From Azonexus hydrophilus (GTDB lineage: Bacteria; Pseudomonadota; Gammaproteobacteria; Burkholderiales; Rhodocyclaceae), in NCBI RefSeq assembly GCF_001956855.1, contig NZ_MTHD01000003.1, forward strand, positions 434,001 to 498,000: a stretch of DNA of 64,000 bases, given 5' to 3'. The translations under genes were made by a program, and so were the position numbers. Positions 37,417 to 47,156 of this stretch are shown in pieces. Under the pieces are notes generated by a model. The model saw only the letters and a program-made list of their open reading frames with translations. It had not been told where the DNA came from and made no database searches. Numbering within the stretch: position 1 is the first letter of the stretch; every line of letters starts with the position of its first letter.

Positions 37417-37746
37417 TCATTCGAGTGCCAGTATCCAGGCGATCGCCTGTTGCAGATCATCGTCACTGATCTTGTCGGCCGGGTGTGCCAGCATCGGGAC
37501 CGTGCCCCAGTTGCCGCTGCCGCCGTGGCGAACCTTGTCGAACAACTGCGTCGGTGCCTTTTTGTCGCCGCGGTACTTGGCCGCCACTTCCTTGTAGGCG
37601 GGGCCGACACGCTTGGCGTCGATGGCATGGCAGGCCACGCAACGGGCCTTCTTGACGATGGCTTCGCTGGCCTGGGCCGGCAGGGTGAGGGCGAGCAAGC
37701 TGCCGGCAACGAGCAGGGCGCTGGCCGATCGGATGTTTTTTTTCAT
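37417..37746 (-). CDS. Periplasmic class I cytochrome c
   Basis: 109 residues. ATG at 37746 gives MKKNIRSASALLVAGSLLA, a signal peptide ending at PAQA, followed by haem motif CVACH (Cys36, Cys39, His40), KRVGPAYKEVAAKYRG typical of cytochrome c551/c552, and distal methionine in VPMLAH. The in-frame longer ORF upstream is non-coding shadow. Could be the electron acceptor for the neighbouring alcohol oxidation system or a general c551. It is separated from the upstream aldehyde dehydrogenase by a terminator. Confidence 0.88.
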   Translation of the reverse strand: MKKNIRSASALLVAGSLLALTLPAQASEAIVKKARCVACHAIDAKRVGPAYKEVAAKYRGDKKAPTQLFDKVRHGGSGNWGTVPMLAHPADKISDDDLQQAIAWILALE

Positions 37747-37769
37747 GGAGTCTCCAGTAAATTTTTCAG

Positions 37770-37796
37770 AAAAAAAAGGGGCGGTTGCCCGCCCCC
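37770..37796 (-). terminator. Terminator of the aldehyde dehydrogenase gene
   Basis: Stem GGGGCGG / CCGCCCC with loop, followed on the minus strand by eight Ts; lies about 40 bases after the aldehyde dehydrogenase stop. Confidence 0.85.
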
Positions 37797-37835
37797 GAAT
37801 TGCCCACATACGGACAAGGAGGGAGATCGAGATGA

Positions 37836-39356
<1,521 letters not shown>

Positions 39357-39450
39357 CTTGTCTCCAGTGTTCTCGAAATGGGTTGCGAACAGTTTTTCAA
39401 GGCCGGCGAATACATCAGGGGAAGATTCAGCGCGACTCGTGATACTGGTG

Positions 39451-39466
39451 TGCATGCTGTGTGCCA
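39451..39466 (-). promoter_or_regulatory. Sigma-54-type promoter of the aldehyde dehydrogenase gene
   Basis: Minus strand TGGCAC-ACAGC-ATGCA with GG-N10-GC; one mismatch in the -12 element. It lies 95-110 bases upstream of the chosen start. Confidence 0.75.
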
Positions 39467-39590
39467 CCCTGAGTTTGATTTTAAAATCGTCGATAAATCA
39501 TGTGTTTGCGATTTTTTCTTCGGTGGAGGTTCGGCTGGGGCTGCTCAATGGATCAACGACTGTTCAAATGTGGAGCAACAGTCGCCAAGA

Positions 39591-39628
39591 AAATCAGGCC
39601 TGACGCGTCGCCCGTGCAGCGCGTCAGG
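39591..39628 (-). terminator. Hairpin after the porin gene
   Basis: Stem CCTGACGCG / CGCGTCAGG, read just after the porin stop on the minus strand, followed by CCTGATTTTC; a weak T run. Confidence 0.55.
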
Positions 39629-39634
39629 TCGGCA

Positions 39635-40771
39635 TCAGAAGCTGTGTTTCATCCCCATCGCCAATCCCTTGATGCCAGCACCGCTCAAACCGAGCGAATT
39701 GCCCATCGGGTTGATGGTGAAACTCGCATTGCTGTCGTTCTTGATCTGAGCATAATCGGCATACAGTTCGGTCCGCTTGGACAGCGTATAGCGCGCACCG
39801 ATCGCCCATTTGCGGGCGTCGGCGTCAGACAGGGTGCGATCCTTGACCTGGCCGTAGCTGACCAGAGCCTTCGCCTTGCCGAAGGGTATTTCCGCGCCAA
39901 CGAACCAGTTTTGACGGTTGTAGCTCTGTCCAGCAGCCAGTCCGCCAAGGGTTTGATTGCCTGCAGTCGTGGCATCCAGATCAATGTTCCCGCCAATCAG
40001 CGAGTTCGGGTCGCCCTTGATGATGTCGTATACGCCTGAAATCTTCAGCGCACCGAAGTCATACGAAACACCAGTCGTTGCAACGTAAAGGCGGCTATTG
40101 GAATAACCTACGGCTGTGGTAGTTTCATAGTCGAGATCGACACTCAAAGGGCCGTCTGCGTAGATCAGGTTAGCGGAGAACAGGCGGTCATCACCATTGT
40201 TGCCCTTGGTTGCCACACCTGCAGTTGTATGAACGCCATTCAAGCTGCCTTCGGCACCTTGAGTGTTGGTTGCAGCAGCCAGGATCAGCGTGAAGCCGCT
40301 GAAAGCGGGAGAGATGTAGGCCACTGCATTGGCCGCACGGTCGTACTGGGTGGTCATCGAAGCAAAATTGCCCACCGAGTAGTTGCCGAACGGGTTGTAT
40401 TTTCCGTAGATGCCATAACGCAGGCCATCGAGATAGCCGGCAACCAGCGTACCAAACCCCCCGCTCACGCCGACGTACTGGTGTCCGGCTTGGTTCAGGC
40501 CGCTTCCGGTATCGGGGGCGATCCGGTACTGCAGATCGAACACTGCCTTGAGGCCATTGCCCAGATCTTCCGTGCCCTTGAAGCCGATATGACTCTGGGA
40601 GCCGGCACTCTGCAGGTCACGTTGCGACTTGCCGGATGCAACTGCGCCATTATTGCCGCTACGATACATCCAGCCCATATCGACGTTGCCGTAGATGGTG
40701 ACATTGGCCTGTGCGAAGGTGCTACCCGAGGCTGCCGCCGCTATGGCCAGTGCGATGAATTTTCTTGTCAT
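39635..40771 (-). CDS. Outer-membrane trimeric porin, betaproteobacterial type
   Basis: 378-residue Gram-negative porin: signal peptide MTRKFIALAIAAAASGSTFA, mature N terminus QANVTIYGNVDMG, repeated aromatic-girdle beta-strands such as LFSANLIYADGPLSVDL, and C-terminal Phe (MKHSF), the signal for outer-membrane assembly. Resembles porins of the Burkholderia OmpC group. Sigma-54 promoter upstream and position beside ExaC suggest induction with alcohol metabolism and substrate uptake. Confidence 0.93.
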   Translation of the reverse strand: MTRKFIALAIAAAASGSTFAQANVTIYGNVDMGWMYRSGNNGAVASGKSQRDLQSAGSQSHIGFKGTEDLGNGLKAVFDLQYRIAPDTGSGLNQAGHQYVGVSGGFGTLVAGYLDGLRYGIYGKYNPFGNYSVGNFASMTTQYDRAANAVAYISPAFSGFTLILAAATNTQGAEGSLNGVHTTAGVATKGNNGDDRLFSANLIYADGPLSVDLDYETTTAVGYSNSRLYVATTGVSYDFGALKISGVYDIIKGDPNSLIGGNIDLDATTAGNQTLGGLAAGQSYNRQNWFVGAEIPFGKAKALVSYGQVKDRTLSDADARKWAIGARYTLSKRTELYADYAQIKNDSNASFTINPMGNSLGLSGAGIKGLAMGMKHSF

Positions 40772-41127
40772 GAATTGTCTCCAGATGTTTTCAATGATGT
40801 GTGCTGCCAGGGTGTTCTACCCGGACAGCGTTCCCCCGCTGCCATCGCTGCGATGGCATGGAAACCTGCTTGTTGCGAGGGCTGTGCCAGATTGAATTCG
40901 AACCGGGGAAAATCGACCAAACCTTTACCGGGCGGCTATTTTCAGGCAACGACCAGTATTTCGCGCCCGTGCAGGGCACTTGCCTGCACGCTCTGTTTCT
41001 GGACAGTTGCTCAAGGATGGAGCGAAATGAAGCAGCAGCTATTGCGCAAGTAAAACCGGGCGTCGAACAGAGGGAGTGCGCCCTGCACGGCGCGGCGGCC
41101 GGCAGGGTGTGGTGGGGTGGTGATGGG
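40772..41127. other. Intergenic region between porin and Cache gene
   Basis: 356 bases without a gene. It holds the sigma-54 promoter of the porin at 40874-40889. A good ribosome-binding region precedes the porin. The stretch 40890-41127 next to the Cache gene end shows no further terminator or gene. Confidence 0.55.
40874..40889 (-). promoter_or_regulatory. Sigma-54-type promoter of the porin gene
   Basis: Minus strand TGGCAC-AGCCC-TCGCA with exact GG-N10-GC spacing, about 103-118 bases upstream of the porin ATG. Confidence 0.75.
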
Positions 41128-41982
41128 CTATTCGCGGTAGAAGCCGACGCCGATCATGCTGCCGTTTTCACGCCGAACGAAGCTGCGCTTTTGCTCGACT
41201 GCGTTGGTGACCGGGTTGCGCCAGACGTAGTCCACCGTGCCTTCGCCTTTGCTTCGGGCCAGTTCGAGCATTTCCCGGATCAGCGGCTTGCCTTCGACGT
41301 CGTGCAGGTCGCTGGCGTCAGTGCCGGTCCATTTCGGATTCATTCCATGGGCTTCGAATCTGCCGCTTTGCAGATTGACGGCGAAGACATAGAGGTCATC
41401 GCGCACGAAAGGGCCCTTGGTGTCGTTGAAGCTTTCCAGTGCCGCGGCCAGACCCTGCTTGCGGATCTGTGCGCTGGCGGCATCGAGCAGTTTGCGGGCG
41501 TCGTCGGCGGTCGAGCGTACGGCGTAATAGCCAACGCCGAGTATGTAATCGCCCTGACGATGCAGCCAGGCGAACTTGGGTTCGACACGGTTGCTCTTGC
41601 GGTTGAGCCAGACATAACGAATGCGCGCTTCTGCCTGCTTTTCGGTAACTGCGATCATCTCGCGAAAAAGCGGCGAGCCGGCGGCATCGACGCTGTCGAG
41701 CACCTTGAGGCCGATCAGGCTGTCCGGGGCGGCGCCATTGGCGACGTAGGTGCCCTGGCGGTCGATCACGTAAACATAGAGGTCCTTCTTGACGAAATGC
41801 CCCTTGCGGTTGTTGAAGGCAGCCCAGGCCTTCTCGTTGCCGTTGGCCTTCAGGTAGGCGACGGCTTCGTTGAACAGGGCGCGGGCTTCGCGCGGGGTGG
41901 CGTGATCGGCGGCGCCGGCCAGCGTGCTGGCTGCACCGATCAGCAGGGCGCCCAGGATGCGGGCGAATTTCAATGACTTCAT
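41128..41982 (-). CDS. Secreted tandem single-Cache domain protein
   Basis: 284 residues: signal peptide to about residue 24 (ending AGAA), then two homologous Cache-like modules (about 33-155 and 162-284). Both contain an ALESF/AAFN helix, a KKDLYVYV / RDDLYVFA strand, an aligned VLD/VEG-x-x-PL-FREMI / IREML element, and a closing strand ILGVGYY / IGVGFYRE. Extracytoplasmic small-molecule binding protein, perhaps a periplasmic ligand sensor for the neighbouring histidine kinase, as it is the last gene of the same minus-strand unit. It lacks signalling domains of its own. Confidence 0.85.
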   Translation of the reverse strand: MKSLKFARILGALLIGAASTLAGAADHATPREARALFNEAVAYLKANGNEKAWAAFNNRKGHFVKKDLYVYVIDRQGTYVANGAAPDSLIGLKVLDSVDAAGSPLFREMIAVTEKQAEARIRYVWLNRKSNRVEPKFAWLHRQGDYILGVGYYAVRSTADDARKLLDAASAQIRKQGLAAALESFNDTKGPFVRDDLYVFAVNLQSGRFEAHGMNPKWTGTDASDLHDVEGKPLIREMLELARSKGEGTVDYVWRNPVTNAVEQKRSFVRRENGSMIGVGFYRE

Positions 41983-42018
41983 TTTGGTCTCCGGGTGTGG
42001 TGAATGCTGTTGTGGGGT

Positions 42019-42666
42019 TCAGGCGCCGAGCGCGTGATGGATGTCCACTAGGCCATGGCGGGCGGCCAGGTGGAGCAATTTGAAATCACTGTCGGCATCG
42101 AGCTTTTGCCGGATCAGCGACAGATAGTTGAGGACGGTTTTGGGACTGACATGCATGGAACTGGCGATCCTGATCGCTGATTCGCCATGTGCCAGCATGC
42201 GCAGCACTTCGAATTCACGCGGCGTCAGGTGGGCCAGCGCGCCGTCGCCGTCGATCGCCTCCTCGGCCAGGACCTGGGCGATTTCCGGCGAGAAGACCCG
42301 CTTGCCGCAGGCAATTCGGCGGATACCGTCGATCACGTCAGCCGGCTCGCAGTACTTGGTCAGGTAGCCGAGTGCGCCGCTACGCAGGGCCTGAGTGATG
42401 TGACTGGCGCCATCGTGCATCGACAGGACCAGGATTTTCAGTTTCGGCTGGCGCAGCAACATGCCGCGGATCGCCTCAATGCCGCTGCTGCCGCGCAGGC
42501 TCAGGTCGACCAGCGCGACATCGGCTTCGGTATGCAGGATCAGGCTGTTGGCTTCGTCGGCGCTGCCGGCTTCGCCGACGACCTGCAGGCCTGGTTCGGC
42601 ATCGAGCAGACGCCGGTAACCATTGCGAACGACGGCATGGTCATCGACCAGAATGATGCGAATCAT
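42019..42666 (-). CDS. Response regulator, NarL/LuxR family
   Basis: 215-residue transcription regulator: receiver domain with acidic pocket (VDDHAVVR), phosphoacceptor Asp in ALVDLSLRG, conserved Lys in YLTKY, and C-terminal LuxR-type HTH LTPREFEVLRMLAHGESAIRIASSMHVSPKTVLNYL. Resembles the ExaE/ErbR/AgmR regulators that control exaA in Pseudomonas. Its start is 4 bases after the kinase stop; the pair with the adjacent kinase forms a two-component system. Confidence 0.9.
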   Translation of the reverse strand: MIRIILVDDHAVVRNGYRRLLDAEPGLQVVGEAGSADEANSLILHTEADVALVDLSLRGSSGIEAIRGMLLRQPKLKILVLSMHDGASHITQALRSGALGYLTKYCEPADVIDGIRRIACGKRVFSPEIAQVLAEEAIDGDGALAHLTPREFEVLRMLAHGESAIRIASSMHVSPKTVLNYLSLIRQKLDADSDFKLLHLAARHGLVDIHHALGA

Positions 42667-42670
42667 GTCT

Positions 42671-43510
42671 CTAACTCCTCCTTGCTACGCTGTTCGGTAA
42701 CGGCAGCCGGGCCTGCAAGTGCATGCCCTGGCCTGCTGCACCCGATAAACTCAGGTGGCCGCCGATCTTTGTCAGGCGTTCCCTTATCCCGAGCAATCCG
42801 CAGTGCAGACCGCTGTTTGCTGCAACGGCCATACCCCGGCCGTCATCTTCAATGCGCAACTGCAACTCCCCCCGGCCAGGCACGACGGCAATACGGCAAC
42901 AGCGAGCGGCGCTATGCCGGACCACGTTGGTCAGTGCTTCCTGGACCAGCCGGTAGGCGGTCAGACCGACTTCACCGTCCACTTCAGGCAACGCGGTCGG
43001 CATCGACAACTGAAATTCGATGCCGGTCGCCCGTTGCTGCCAGCAGCTAACCAGTTCCTGCAATGCCGTGACCAGTTCGTCTGCTGTCAGGCCTCCGCTC
43101 TGCCGAGGCCGCAGGATTTCCTGCAGTTGTCGCCGGCATGCCTGCAGATCGCGTTGCAAGTCGCCGGCATACTCACGAAGCAGTGCCGGATTCAGCCGGT
43201 CGGCGTTGCGCTCGAGAAATGCTGCGGTCAAACCAATGACGGTCAGGCTCTGGCCCAACCCGTCATGCAAATCCCTTGCCAGAGATTCTCTCTCCTCGTC
43301 CTGTGCCGCCTGCAGTTGCTGGATCAGGCGATGCAGGCCGGCTTCGTGTTCGCGCCAGGGACGCAGCACGTGCCGGAGAATGAACACGCATGCTCCAGAA
43401 AGAAGCAACAAGGTGATGCAAAGTCGAACACTGTCTTCAAACCGGCTGCTCAGCAGCATTCCGCCGAGCAAGGCGGCGAACAACAAGATGATCTTTTTTT
43501 CCTGCGTCAT
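42671..43510 (-). CDS. Sensor histidine kinase, NarX/DegS-type (HisKA_3)
   Basis: 279 residues from ATG 43510 (MTQEKKIILLFAAL). Two short N-terminal membrane segments (about 8-25 and 32-50), HisKA_3 phosphoacceptor RDLHDGLGQSL, and an HATPase domain with QEALTNVVRHSAA, DDGRGM and LLGIRERLTKIGG. It has no large sensory domain, so a separate sensing protein (perhaps the tandem Cache protein two genes downstream) may be needed. Divergent from the ExaA-type alcohol dehydrogenase gene, implying local control. Confidence 0.9.
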   Translation of the reverse strand: MTQEKKIILLFAALLGGMLLSSRFEDSVRLCITLLLLSGACVFILRHVLRPWREHEAGLHRLIQQLQAAQDEERESLARDLHDGLGQSLTVIGLTAAFLERNADRLNPALLREYAGDLQRDLQACRRQLQEILRPRQSGGLTADELVTALQELVSCWQQRATGIEFQLSMPTALPEVDGEVGLTAYRLVQEALTNVVRHSAARCCRIAVVPGRGELQLRIEDDGRGMAVAANSGLHCGLLGIRERLTKIGGHLSLSGAAGQGMHLQARLPLPNSVARRS

Positions 43511-43545
43511 GCGATTTCCAACGTTGAGAACAATGCTTGCCGCTC

Positions 43546-43561
43546 TGCAGGTTCCGTGCCG
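43546..43561 (-). promoter_or_regulatory. Sigma-54-like promoter candidate before the histidine kinase gene
   Basis: Minus strand CGGCACGGAACCTGCA contains GG-N10-GC and CAC at the expected place, but is weaker than the others (C for T at two places). About 36-51 bases upstream of the kinase ATG. Confidence 0.45.
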
Positions 43562-43719
43562 GCCACCCGGAAAATCCGGGAAAAACTCCCGGTTTGCCGC
43601 CGTCGATCTCCCGAGACATCGCCGCAAGCTGTCCCCGATACTCGGCTCGCCTGGTGTCAAACCCGGGCCGGCCCGAAGCATCGGGAACGCAAGGACACCC
43701 TTCTGGAGACGAAGAAAAC

Positions 43720-45597
43720 ATGAAATCGACCCGGTTCAATACCCGCCCCACGCTGCTGGCTGCCGTACTGGCCGCTTCCTTCTGCACCCCGGTCATGGCT
43801 GCCAAGTCCGTGAGTTGGGAAGACATCCTCAACGACGACAAGACCACCCAGGATGTGCTGTCCTACGGTCTCGGGCTCAAGGCCCAGCGCTTCAGCACGC
43901 TGACCCAGATCAATACGAAAAATGTCGAGCACCTGGTGCCGGCGTGGAGCTTTTCCTTCGGCGGCGAAAAGCAGCGTGGCCAGGAAGCTCAGGCCCTGGT
44001 GCACGATGGCGTGATCTACGTCACCGCGTCGTATTCGCGCATCTTCGCGATCGATGCCCGCACCGGCAAACGCCTGTGGGAATATGAAGCCCGCCTGCCC
44101 GACGACATCCGCCCCTGCTGCGACGTGGTCAATCGTGGCGCCGCCATCTACGGCGACAATATCTACTTCGGCACGCTCGACGCCGCCATCGTCGCGCTCA
44201 ACAAGAACACCGGCAAGGTTGCCTGGCGCAAGAAGTTCGGCGACCACAAGGTCGGCTACACGATGACCGGTGCACCCTTCGTCGTGAAGGACGAGAAGAG
44301 CGGCAAGGTGCTGCTGGTGCATGGTTCGTCGGGTGACGAATTCGGCGTCGTCGGCTGGCTGTTTGCCCGCGATCCGGAGACCGGCGAGGAAGTCTGGGCG
44401 CGGCCGATGGTCGAAGGCCACATGGGCCGCCTGAACGGCAAGGAATCGACCCCGACCGGCGACAAGGAAGCGCCGTCCTGGCCACGTGACAAGGACGGCA
44501 AGCTGGTCGAGGCCTGGCATCAGGGCGGTGGCGCCCCGTGGCAGACGGCCAGCTACGACGTCGAGAAGAACATGGTGGTCATCGGCAGCGGCAACCCGGC
44601 GCCGTGGAACACCTGGCACCGGACCAAGGAAGGCGACGACCCGCGCAACTGGGACAGCCTGTTCACCTCGGGCCAGGCGTATGTTGACGCCAGCAACGGC
44701 GAACTCAAGGGCTTCTTCCAGCACACCCCGAATGACGCCTGGGACTTCTCCGGCAACAACTCGGTGGTCCTTTTCGAATACAAGGATCCGAAGACAGGCA
44801 AGCTGGTCAAGGCCTCGGCACACGCCGACCGTAACGGCTTCTTCTTCGTCACCGACCGCGAGAAGCTGACCAACGGTGCCGGCTATCCGAACAAGCCGAC
44901 CTCGCTGATTGGCGCCTGGCCCTTTGTTGACGGCATTACCTGGGCCTCCGGCTTCGACCTGAAGACCGGCAAGCCGATCGAGAAGGACAACCGCCCGCCC
45001 AAGGTAAAGGATGGTGCCGAGAAGGGCGATTCGATCTTCGTCTCGCCACCTTTCCTCGGCGGCACTAACTGGATGCCGATGAGCTTCAGCCAGCAGACCG
45101 GCCTCTTCTACATCCCGGCCAATCATTGGGCGATGGACTACTGGACCGAAAAGCTGACCTACAAGGCCGGCTCCGCCTATCTCGGCCAGGGCTTCCGCAT
45201 CAAGCGCCTGTTCGACGACCACGTCGGCATCCTGCGCGCCATCGATCCGAAGACCGGCAAGATCGCCTGGGAGCACAAGGAGAAATTCCCGCTCTGGGCC
45301 GGCACCATGACCACCGCCGGTGGCCTGTTGTTCACCGGCACCTCGGACGGCTACGTCAAGGCCTTCGATGCGAAGAACGGCAAGGAGCTGTGGAAGTTCC
45401 AGACCGGCTCCGGCGTGGTTTCCGTCCCGGTGACCTGGGAAATGGACGGCGAGCAGTATGTCGGCATCCAGTCCGGTTACGGCGGCGCCGTGCCGCTGTG
45501 GGGTGGTGACATGGCCGAACTGACCAAGCAGGTGACGCAGGGCGGTTCGATGTGGGTATTCAAGCTGCCCAAGGTGCTCACGCAGGGCAAGCGCTAA
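43720..45597 (+). CDS. exaA: PQQ-dependent alcohol dehydrogenase, ExaA/PedE type (calcium-dependent)
   Basis: 625-residue periplasmic quinoprotein alcohol dehydrogenase that passes electrons from ethanol-like alcohols to cytochrome c. ATG at 43720 with CTGGAG upstream; signal peptide about 27 residues, ending VMAA. Vicinal cysteines Cys133-Cys134 form the typical disulfide next to PQQ. Metal/PQQ residues match Glu207 region, Asn292 and catalytic Asp342 in the segment DAWDFSGNN. Two residues after the catalytic Asp there is Ser344, not Asp, the pattern of Ca2+ enzymes such as ExaA and PedE, rather than lanthanide PedH/XoxF. Eight propeller blades end with LTQGKR. Single gene followed by a terminator. 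Confidence 0.94.
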   Translation: MKSTRFNTRPTLLAAVLAASFCTPVMAAKSVSWEDILNDDKTTQDVLSYGLGLKAQRFSTLTQINTKNVEHLVPAWSFSFGGEKQRGQEAQALVHDGVIYVTASYSRIFAIDARTGKRLWEYEARLPDDIRPCCDVVNRGAAIYGDNIYFGTLDAAIVALNKNTGKVAWRKKFGDHKVGYTMTGAPFVVKDEKSGKVLLVHGSSGDEFGVVGWLFARDPETGEEVWARPMVEGHMGRLNGKESTPTGDKEAPSWPRDKDGKLVEAWHQGGGAPWQTASYDVEKNMVVIGSGNPAPWNTWHRTKEGDDPRNWDSLFTSGQAYVDASNGELKGFFQHTPNDAWDFSGNNSVVLFEYKDPKTGKLVKASAHADRNGFFFVTDREKLTNGAGYPNKPTSLIGAWPFVDGITWASGFDLKTGKPIEKDNRPPKVKDGAEKGDSIFVSPPFLGGTNWMPMSFSQQTGLFYIPANHWAMDYWTEKLTYKAGSAYLGQGFRIKRLFDDHVGILRAIDPKTGKIAWEHKEKFPLWAGTMTTAGGLLFTGTSDGYVKAFDAKNGKELWKFQTGSGVVSVPVTWEMDGEQYVGIQSGYGGAVPLWGGDMAELTKQVTQGGSMWVFKLPKVLTQGKR

Positions 45598-45614
45598 ACA
45601 GCTCAGGCCTTCGC

Positions 45615-45644
45615 AAACCGGCCGGTTACGGCTGGCCGGTTTTT
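45615..45644 (+). terminator. Terminator of exaA
   Basis: Stem AAACCGGCC / GGCCGGTTT with a 10-base loop followed by TTT; 18 bases after the stop. Confidence 0.8.
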
Positions 45645-45667
45645 ACGACAAGCGATGAAAGCAGACC

Positions 45668-46243
45668 ATGTTGCGATATCTGATCGTTGCCATGATGAGC
45701 ATGGCTACCGTAGCAACCCATGTCGCCGCCGATGAAGGGAATGATCCACCGGTGATCAATGGTTGTGCCATCTGGTCGCATACCCGTTGTCCCGGTGCCG
45801 ACCTGCGTCATGCCGACCTCTCCGGCAAGAACCTGGCCGGTGCCGATTTTCGTGGTGCCAACATGGCCCGCGTCGACCTGCGCGGGGCCATGCTCGCCGG
45901 TGCCAATTTCGATGGCGCCGACCTCACCGGCGCCCGCATGAGCAAGGCTTCGGCCCCCACCGCCACCTTTCGCAAGGCCAGGTTGGTTGGCGCCGACCTC
46001 GAATTTGCCCGGCTCTTCCGCGCCGATTTCACCGACGCCGATCTGACCGCTGCCAACCTCGAAGCAGCCAAGGCAAACTTCGCCTGGTTCGAACGGGCCC
46101 GTCTGGTCGACGCCAACCTCCAGGAAGCCAAGCTTTACACCGTCAATCTGCGCGGCGCCGACCTGAGCGGCACCTATCGCCGCTATGCGGTATTCCAGGA
46201 TGCCGACTTCACGGGCTGCACCGGCTGCCCGACCGACTGGTGA
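45668..46243 (+). CDS. Exported pentapeptide-repeat protein
   Basis: 191 residues with signal peptide (MLRYLIVAMMSMATVATHVAA), a short N-terminal portion with cysteines (GCAIW, RCPGADL) and about 20 pentapeptide repeats of the A(D/N)LXX type (GADLR HADLS GKNLA GADFR), forming a right-handed beta-helix, and a C-terminal CTGC. Such periplasmic pentapeptide proteins are found between quinoprotein dehydrogenase genes and cytochromes. Role unknown; probably structural or in complex formation. It follows exaA after a terminator and is directly upstream of the second PedF-like cytochrome. Confidence 0.85.
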   Translation: MLRYLIVAMMSMATVATHVAADEGNDPPVINGCAIWSHTRCPGADLRHADLSGKNLAGADFRGANMARVDLRGAMLAGANFDGADLTGARMSKASAPTATFRKARLVGADLEFARLFRADFTDADLTAANLEAAKANFAWFERARLVDANLQEAKLYTVNLRGADLSGTYRRYAVFQDADFTGCTGCPTDW

Positions 46244-46248
46244 ACGCC

Positions 46249-46740
46249 ATGAAAATCCCCCAGCTTTCCCTGTTTGCCGGCCTGTTCGCGCTGCTCTTTG
46301 CCGGCACAGTGCACGCCATCGAAATCGCCACCCCGCCCGACGTCGACTATTCGGCCTTGCCGCCGCTCGGCCAGCAATGGCGCGACAGCAACCCCTACCG
46401 GGACGTAGCCGCCGCCCCCGAAATCGGCCGCGTCGCCTACAACCAGTCCTGCGCCCGCTGCCATGGCGCCGACGCCGCCACCAACGCCGCGCCGGCGCCC
46501 GATCTGCGCAACCTGAACCGCGCCTGCTGGCGCATCGTGAACACCGACCTGAAGGCCCGCTGCATCGCCGACAAGGACGCCTATTTCGCCAAAACCGTGC
46601 GTCACGGCAAGACCATCGTTGGCGTCATGCATATGCCGCCCTGGCAGGACGTCCTGCCGCAGGAGCTCGCCTGGTCCATCCAGGTCTTCATCGAAGCCCA
46701 GGCCGCCACCAAGGCTCGGGCTCAGGCGGCAGCCAGGTAA
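46249..46740 (+). CDS. Second PedF-like periplasmic cytochrome c
   Basis: 163 residues starting at 46249 (MKIPQLSLFAGLFALLFAG), a signal peptide ending near VHAIE, then DSNPYRD, haem motif CARCH (Cys68, Cys71, His72), APAPDLRNLNRACWRI and distal methionine in MHMPPW. It parallels the PedF-like protein at 36338 (same SNPYR-CARCH-MPP framework), with a longer insertion containing extra cysteines and an Ala-rich C-terminal tail. Likely electron acceptor for ExaA. Starts 5 bases after the pentapeptide gene. Confidence 0.85.
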   Translation: MKIPQLSLFAGLFALLFAGTVHAIEIATPPDVDYSALPPLGQQWRDSNPYRDVAAAPEIGRVAYNQSCARCHGADAATNAAPAPDLRNLNRACWRIVNTDLKARCIADKDAYFAKTVRHGKTIVGVMHMPPWQDVLPQELAWSIQVFIEAQAATKARAQAAAR

Positions 46741-46902
46741 GCCAAAGCCGGCCGCCGCCGGATCGGCCTGACCGCCTTCCGCTTCGACACCGCAACCCGG
46801 CAATGCATTGCCGACAACAGTTTTGAAGCGAGTTTTGTCGATGATGCGCAGAAGACCGCGTGGGGTGAGCGGTTGGATGTGATTGTTGCGGTCGACGGGT
46901 GA
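46741..46902 (+). pseudogene. Possible gene remnant after the cytochrome
   Basis: Directly after the cytochrome stop the same frame stays open for 53 codons (encoding RIGLTAFRFDTATRQCIADN and, further on, AWGERLDVIVAVDG) up to TGA at 46900-46902. It has no start codon or Shine-Dalgarno and no recognised homology. It could be the eroded tail of a gene, or simply GC-rich sequence by chance. Confidence 0.3.
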
Positions 46903-47156
46903 AATATTGGGAAAATGGGTGAGTCGGGCTTTCGGCCAATCCGGCTATTGGCCCATGGGCTGGTGTCAGGCAGCAATCTCGCGCAGACCTGCCGTTCAGC
47001 TTCTGACCTCCTCGAACGGCAGCTTCTTCATCTGGTGAATACCTGCTTCCGACCCGAAGCGGTCAATCGGACTCAGGGAAAGCAGACATTGAACTCTCTG
47101 GTTAGCCAGCGCAGCCTAAAGCACGTGGGGGCCGGGCTGAAAGACCAGCTTAGGCT
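46903..47156. other. Non-coding flank of the accessory block
   Basis: About 250 bases with no convincing gene. It contains the left repeat (46987-47055). No promoter or terminator was clear. With the preceding 160 bases it makes a gap of over 400 bases without a supported gene. Confidence 0.5.
46987..47055 (+). repeat. Left copy of an imperfect inverted repeat flanking the accessory block
   Basis: About 69 bases similar to the reverse complement of 53088-53157. Shared blocks are ACCTGCCG, CGGCAGCTT, TCTGG, GAATAC and TGCT..CGACCC in the same order and spacing. It lies left of the lower-GC block holding the unrecognised gene, viaA, ravA and the NYN gene. Confidence 0.55.

Noticed and set aside
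45780..46200. Short periodic repeats suggesting a CRISPR or minisatellite
   Set aside because: Explained by pentapeptide repeats of the coding sequence.
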